From: CAYHPY01 sp964358485
Lineage (GTDB): Bacteria; Elusimicrobiota; Elusimicrobia; UBA1565; UBA9628
Reading direction: 5' to 3'
Assembly: GCA_964358485.1 (NCBI GenBank)
Contig: CAYHPY010000055.1
Location: forward strand, 1 to 23,182
Length of the DNA: 23,182 nt
Position 1 is the first letter of the stretch; every line of letters begins with the position of its first letter. A model generated the notes under the pieces. It saw only the letters and a list, made by a program, of their open reading frames with translations. It was not told where the DNA came from and did not search any database. Shown one piece after another: positions 15,501-21,500 of this stretch. The position numbers and the translations under genes were made by a program.

Positions 15501-18500
15501 CCCCAACAACGGCGGCTTTGACACCGGGCTCTTCGCCAACGCCGGCCAGCAGGTCGTGGTCGAGGCGGCGGGCTCCTGGCACGATGGCTCCGGCTTCTTC
15601 AATCCGGCCGGCAACATTGGGGCGGGCAACTGCGGCTCTTGCGTGGTGACCAGCACCAACACCGCCCGCCTCATCGGCCGGGTGGGCGGGGGGAACTGGT
15701 TCGCCTTGGGCCTGAGCTCGACTTTCACGGTCTCCGGGAGCGGCAACCTGTTCCTCGGGATGAACGACGACAACTACGACAATAACTCCGGCAGCGTCAC
15801 GATCACCTATCGGTCCCTGGCCTCCAACACCGTCAAGGTGTGGGTCGGCGGCAACGCCTCCTTCCCCAATAAGGCCTCCATCGACGCCAACTGGCTCGGC
15901 GGCCAGAAACCCTTTAATGGGGAGCGGGTGGAGTTTTCCTCCAACACCACTTTCGACTGCGATTGGGACCTCAACAACCTAGCTTTGGGCTCGCTCGAAA
16001 TGACCACCCACTACACCCGAGTCCTCAAGCTCGTCAGCCCCAGCGGGAGCGTCGGGAACACTCTCGTCGTCTCCACACACGCGAGCATCGCGGGCGGGAC
16101 CTTGAGCCTGGGCGACGGCCACACCTTGGAGGTCCAGGGCAATTTGGTGGTGAAGGGAAGCGCGACCTTGGACATGGGCCCGGGTCACGCGACCCGGCAT
16201 GCCACCGTCCGGACCAAGGGCCTGACCCTCAAGGGCTCGGCTTTCCTGCGCAGCGTCATCCCATCTTCCATGTTCCACGCCGAGTTCGTGCCCGTTCCCG
16301 GGGCCGGACTTTGGGCCTTCCGGATCGAGGACGCGACCGTCACGATCCGGGACCACGGTCCGGTGGTCTTCAACTCCGGGGTCATCGACGTCCTGGAATC
16401 GGCCAAGATCAACGCCTTCGACGGCGTCACCGTGGTCGGCGACCTCAACAACAATGCCCCGAGCCTGGTCCTGCATTCCGCTTCCGCGATCACCCGGACG
16501 TTCAACGACTGGGAATTCGTCGGCCCCCACGTCTCGACCAACGTGAGCGCCGCGGGCGTGGCGTCGGGATCGAACATCACCTTCTTCAACGCCACCGGCG
16601 GCCGCAACGGCACGCCCTTTGAGCAGGACCTCTCTCAGGGCGTGGTCTTCTGGAACCCCGACGGCGGCGGGACCGGCTCCATTGCCGGGACGGTGTCCTA
16701 TCCCGGCTCTCCGTCCGGCCTCCTGCAGGTCCGGTTCTCCACCGAGTCCACGGGTGGAACCAACGGGGTCGGTTTCACCAACGGCTTCAATCTCAGCCAA
16801 TCCTCCGGCTCGGCGACTTACACGGCGGGAAGTCTCCAGGCGCCCAACACCTGGTACATGTTCGCTTTCAAGGGCGGGGCCAATCCCTCCGGCCAGGACC
16901 CCCGCGGGGGGTTCGGCAACGCCGGGTCCTTTAAATCGAATCCGATCTTCCTCAATTCCGGGGACTCCCTCACCGGCAAGAACATCGCCATCGAGGATTG
17001 GGGGACCGTCTCGGGCGTGGTGACGGTCAACACCGGGCAGGTCGGCACCTTGCGCGTGTTCGCCTGCCACGGCAACCTGCCGTGCTCTTCTCTGGAAGCG
17101 GCCGGCACGGCTCCCGGCGGCGGAGGCTCTTATACCCTCGACGCCAAGGCGGCCGCCGATTACACGATCCTGGCCTTCATGGACGTCGACAACGACAAGG
17201 TCTTCGACGACTTCGAGGCCTACGGAAGTTCCTCCGTGGTTTCCGTTTCGGGCCTGGCGACCACCTCGGGCGTCAACATCACGCTCACCGGCGGCTCGGC
17301 GGCCTCCGGCGGGACGGTCTATTTGACCACGGCGGCCGCGCATTCCGGGGCCGTGGCGGCCAACACCCCGCAGGCCATGATCCGGCTCAAGCTCTATTCC
17401 GAGACCCAGAACTCCACCTTGAACGCGCTCAAGCTCGAGTACACCGGGGACTTCCCGGGATCGGCGGCCGGTCTTTCCGGGGTCACGCTCAAGATCTATG
17501 AGGACACGAACGGAAACGACGCCTTCGACGACGGCCCGACCTCCTTCGACGCTTTCAAGGCTTCGATCTTCCTGAGCGGAGGAATTTCCTCTGGGACGCT
17601 CGCCTTCCCTTCGGCGGATACGATCCCGGCCGCAAGCACCCGGACTTATTTCGCCGCCGTGGACCTGGGCGGCTTCAATGCCGCCTCGGCCGGAATCCGC
17701 ATCAGCACCAGCGCCGATTTCGGCCTCTCCGCCGGGGCCATGGCGGCGCAGGGGGCGTTGTACCCGGTTGCGGCCACGGCTTCGGTGGGGACCAGGATTC
17801 CGGGCAACGTCTTCGCCCACCCGGACGGGACGGGCGGACAGTTCACCGGTTTCTTCGTTTATAAGGGCCAGCAGCTTTCCGTCTCGGCCGTCGGCACCTG
17901 GGTGACCGTTTCCGGTGGAGCCCAGGTCGGTCCCCAAGGCGCGGGCAACACCGGTTTCAACACGGTGCTTCCCGCCGCCAAGGTCGGCGAACTCATCGGC
18001 CGGGTCGCGCCCTTCGGGGGCTTCTCCTCCAGCACCTGGATCCGGGTCGGCGCCAGCACCAGCGGCGTGGTCGCGCCTCACAACGGGGAGTTGGTTCTTG
18101 CCATGAACGACCTGGTCGGGGCCTACGGGGACAACTCCGGCGCGGTCCTGGCCGATTTCAGCGTTTCGGGTTCCACCATAGGCGCGGTCGGCGGGACGGT
18201 CTATTACGATGGCGGGACGGCGGGCATGATGACCCTCCAGGCGGTCCGGGGCAACGGGTTCGTGCAGGCCTCGACCCAGATCGCGGTCGGCGTACCCGCC
18301 ACCTACGCCTACCAGATCGGCGGCCTGCCGCCCGACTTCTACCGCGTCCGGGCTCAGCACCAGGGCGCGGCTTCACACCAAGGCAGCAGCTTCGCCGAGG
18401 TCGAGGTCGTCGCGGGCGCCACGGCGTCGCTGAGCGTCAAGGTCTTCACCGGCGTCAACAACATCACCGGCAGCATCCTCTACACCGGCAATCAAAACTT

Positions 18501-21500
18501 CGGCAACTTCATCATCGCGGCGACGACCCACACCGATTTCGAGCGCCAGCCGGTCTTCTTCGGCACCGCCAGCGTGGCCTCCCCCGGCGCCTATTCTTTG
18601 ACCAATTTGTTCGCGCCCAACACCTATTACCTCGTCACCTGCCGCGACGGCAACAACGACTTCGATTGCGACGGCCCGGAGGCCTTCGGCAGTTACGACT
18701 CCTCCACGGGCTCGATCAGCCGTCTCCCGTTCCACCTGGCCCCGGTTTCCATCACGCCCGGGGCGGGAGCCGCCGGGATCAACCTCACGGTCCTCGACAA
18801 GGGCGCCATCAACGCGACCATCGGCGTGCCGGGCGGCTCGGGCGGCAAGCCCGTGGTCGTCGAGGCGGGCCAGGGTCCCCGCGGCGCTCCGGGCTACTTC
18901 CCGGAGAACCGCCGGCGGGTCATTGTTCCGTCGCCGCTTCCGGCGGGGGGAATCTTCGCCGAGCTCGGCCTTCTGCGGCCGGCGACCAATTACTCCTACT
19001 TCGCTTACCTGGACTCCAACTCCAATGATTCCCTCGACGCGGGGGAGTTCTTCTTCGAGAACCCGACGGAGATCCGCGTGGATTCCTTCTCCGCGGCGAA
19101 CTTGAACTTCGCCCTGGCCGGTGTGCAGGTCCCCGCTCCGCCCGCCGGCTTTTCCGGGGCCGCGGGGGCGGGGAAGGTGGACTTCGGCTGGAACGCCGTC
19201 TCCGGGGCGACTCTCTACAAGCTCCAGAAGGCCGACGGGTCGCCCTACGCCTCGGTGGCGGCGCCGACCACGACTTACGCGGACGCGCTTGCGGCCAATA
19301 CCTCCTCCCAAATCCGGAAGGTCGTGGCCAACAACTCGGCCGGGGACGGCCCCGCCGCCTTGGGCGGGACCGGCTATTCGCTCGCCGCGGCGCCGACGGG
19401 CCTGAGCGTGGGCGGGGTCGGGGAGACCGGCGCGACCTTGGGCTGGACCCAGAACAACCCGGCCGGGACGAATTTCGAGATCCATCGGGCGACGGGCGAC
19501 GCCGCCCCGGGCCCGTTCGGGCTGGTCTTTGCGACCGTGGGCTCGACCTTCAACGAGGCAGGCCTAGCCGCGGCGACGACCTACTTCTGGCAGGTCCGGG
19601 CGGTCAACGGCAACGGCGTCCCCTCGGCCTTCACCGCCCAGGTCTCCACGAAGACCAACGCCGCGACGTCGGATTCCATTTCGGGAACGCTCACCCACGC
19701 CGGCAAGCAGACCGGCTCCATCGTCGTCCAGGCCTCGACAATGGCGACCTTCGTCCCGATCGCCCACTTCCACGCGGTGCCCAACCTGCCGTCCCAGGCC
19801 TATTTCCGGACGGTGACCGGGGGCTTGAGCTACTTCATCCGCGCCTTCGTGGACTTCGACGGGGACGGCTCCCTGGACGCGGGCGAGGACCGCGGGATTT
19901 ACGGCGCGCCGACCGCCATCGGGCCCGTTTCCGGAAACATCCCCGGGATCAATTTCTCCATCGCGGTGGACACGGTGGCCCCCAACAGCCCGGCCGGCGT
20001 CTCGGTCTTGGTGGCTTTGAACCGCAACACCATCGGTTGGAATCCTCCCCTGCGAAACGAGGACGGCTCCACCACCGTCGACCTGGCGGGCTTCGTGGTC
20101 GAGCGCTCGACCGGCGGCGGGGCCTTCTCGCCCTTGCACCCCGGCGCCCTTTCCTCGGCGACTCTGACTTTTATCGATGACAAGCCGGTCGCGGGCCTGC
20201 CCCACGCCTATCAGGTCCGGGCGCTGGACTTCGGTCTCAACCGCTCCTCGGCCTCGGCCTCCGTCTCCGTCAATCCCAACACCGGCGGCACGATTACGGG
20301 CAAGCTCAGCACCTTCACGGCCACCACCTCCGGCCTCTTCCGGGTGCGCCTCTCCACGGACCCGGCCCCCAACCGCGGCGTGATCGCCCAACGGGACCTG
20401 GGTTCCGAGGGCGGCTTCGCCTTCACCGGCCTCTCGACGGGAACCTATTACCTCCGCGGCTTCCGGGACCTCAACGGGGACTTCATCCAGAACAATCTCA
20501 ATGAGCCGTCCGGAACCTTCGGCGGCCTCAACACCCCCTTCCCGATCTACGTCTTCAGCGGCAATACCGCGGCCAACTCCAACGTCGACGTCTGCGACCG
20601 CAACCAGATCCCGCCCAGCTCGACCCCCGTGGTCAACCTGCTCGCCAACGGCTGTCCGGCCAAGGACAAAGGGCCGGGGCACACGACCTCCCTGCTGTCC
20701 TTCCCGGTCGGGGGCGGCGCCGCGGGCTCGGTCGGCGTCGGTTCCGAGATCGACGTCTCCGTCTCGCCGATCGGCGGCGCGGGCGACAGCGAGATCGTCA
20801 TCCTCGATCCCTTCGGCAACGTCGCCATGCGCGACAACCGCCCCGGCGGGGCCTACGCGGTCCTGCGGGTCAATACCACCGGCGTTTACCTGCTGGAGCC
20901 GACCTCCTTCAGCCCCGGCGTCTACGGCTCGGCCACGGTCTCCTTCAACGTCCGGGGGGGCTTTGCGGGGTCGATCTTCGGAGCCGTCTCGTACGGCGGG
21001 GGGCAAGGCGGCTCAATCAAGCTCCAGCTCTTCAGCAGTCCGGACCCCTCGGCCTTCCCGATCCACGTCATCAACCCCGCCGGCTTCGGCCCGTATTCCT
21101 TTCCAGGTTTGGCCGATGGAACCTACTACCTGCGCGGTTTCCTGGATTCCGATGGGGACCAGGTCCGCGATCCGGGGGAGGCGTCGGGGGCGTTCGGCCC
21201 CACGACTTCGCCGACCCCCATCACGATCACCGGCGGCGTTTCGAGCCTGGCGGGCTCGCCGGCCGACCTCTCTCTTTCGGACCCCGCGTTCGGGGCGATC
21301 ACCGGGGCGATTTTCTATAGCGGCAGCCAAGCCGCCCCCATCCGCGTCGAGGCCGGGCGCAAGAAGTGCCCCACCTGCTCGGACCTCACCGTGGCCGCCT
21401 TCGCCTCGACCTCGACCATCGGCGGGACGCCGAAGTCCTTCCTGCTGTCCTTCCTGCCGTCGGCGACCGATTACGTGCTCAGGGCCTTCGTGGACGGCAA

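Noticed and set aside
15979..18360. 793-codon open frame on the minus strand
   Set aside because: It lies antisense to the giant gene, has a Gly/Arg/Ala/Asp/Val-rich shadow composition and no domain pattern; high GC3 on the coding strand removes stops opposite. The same holds for minus-strand frames at 19564-21006, 21013-22986, 6299-7828, 4975-6138 and 8113-9099.
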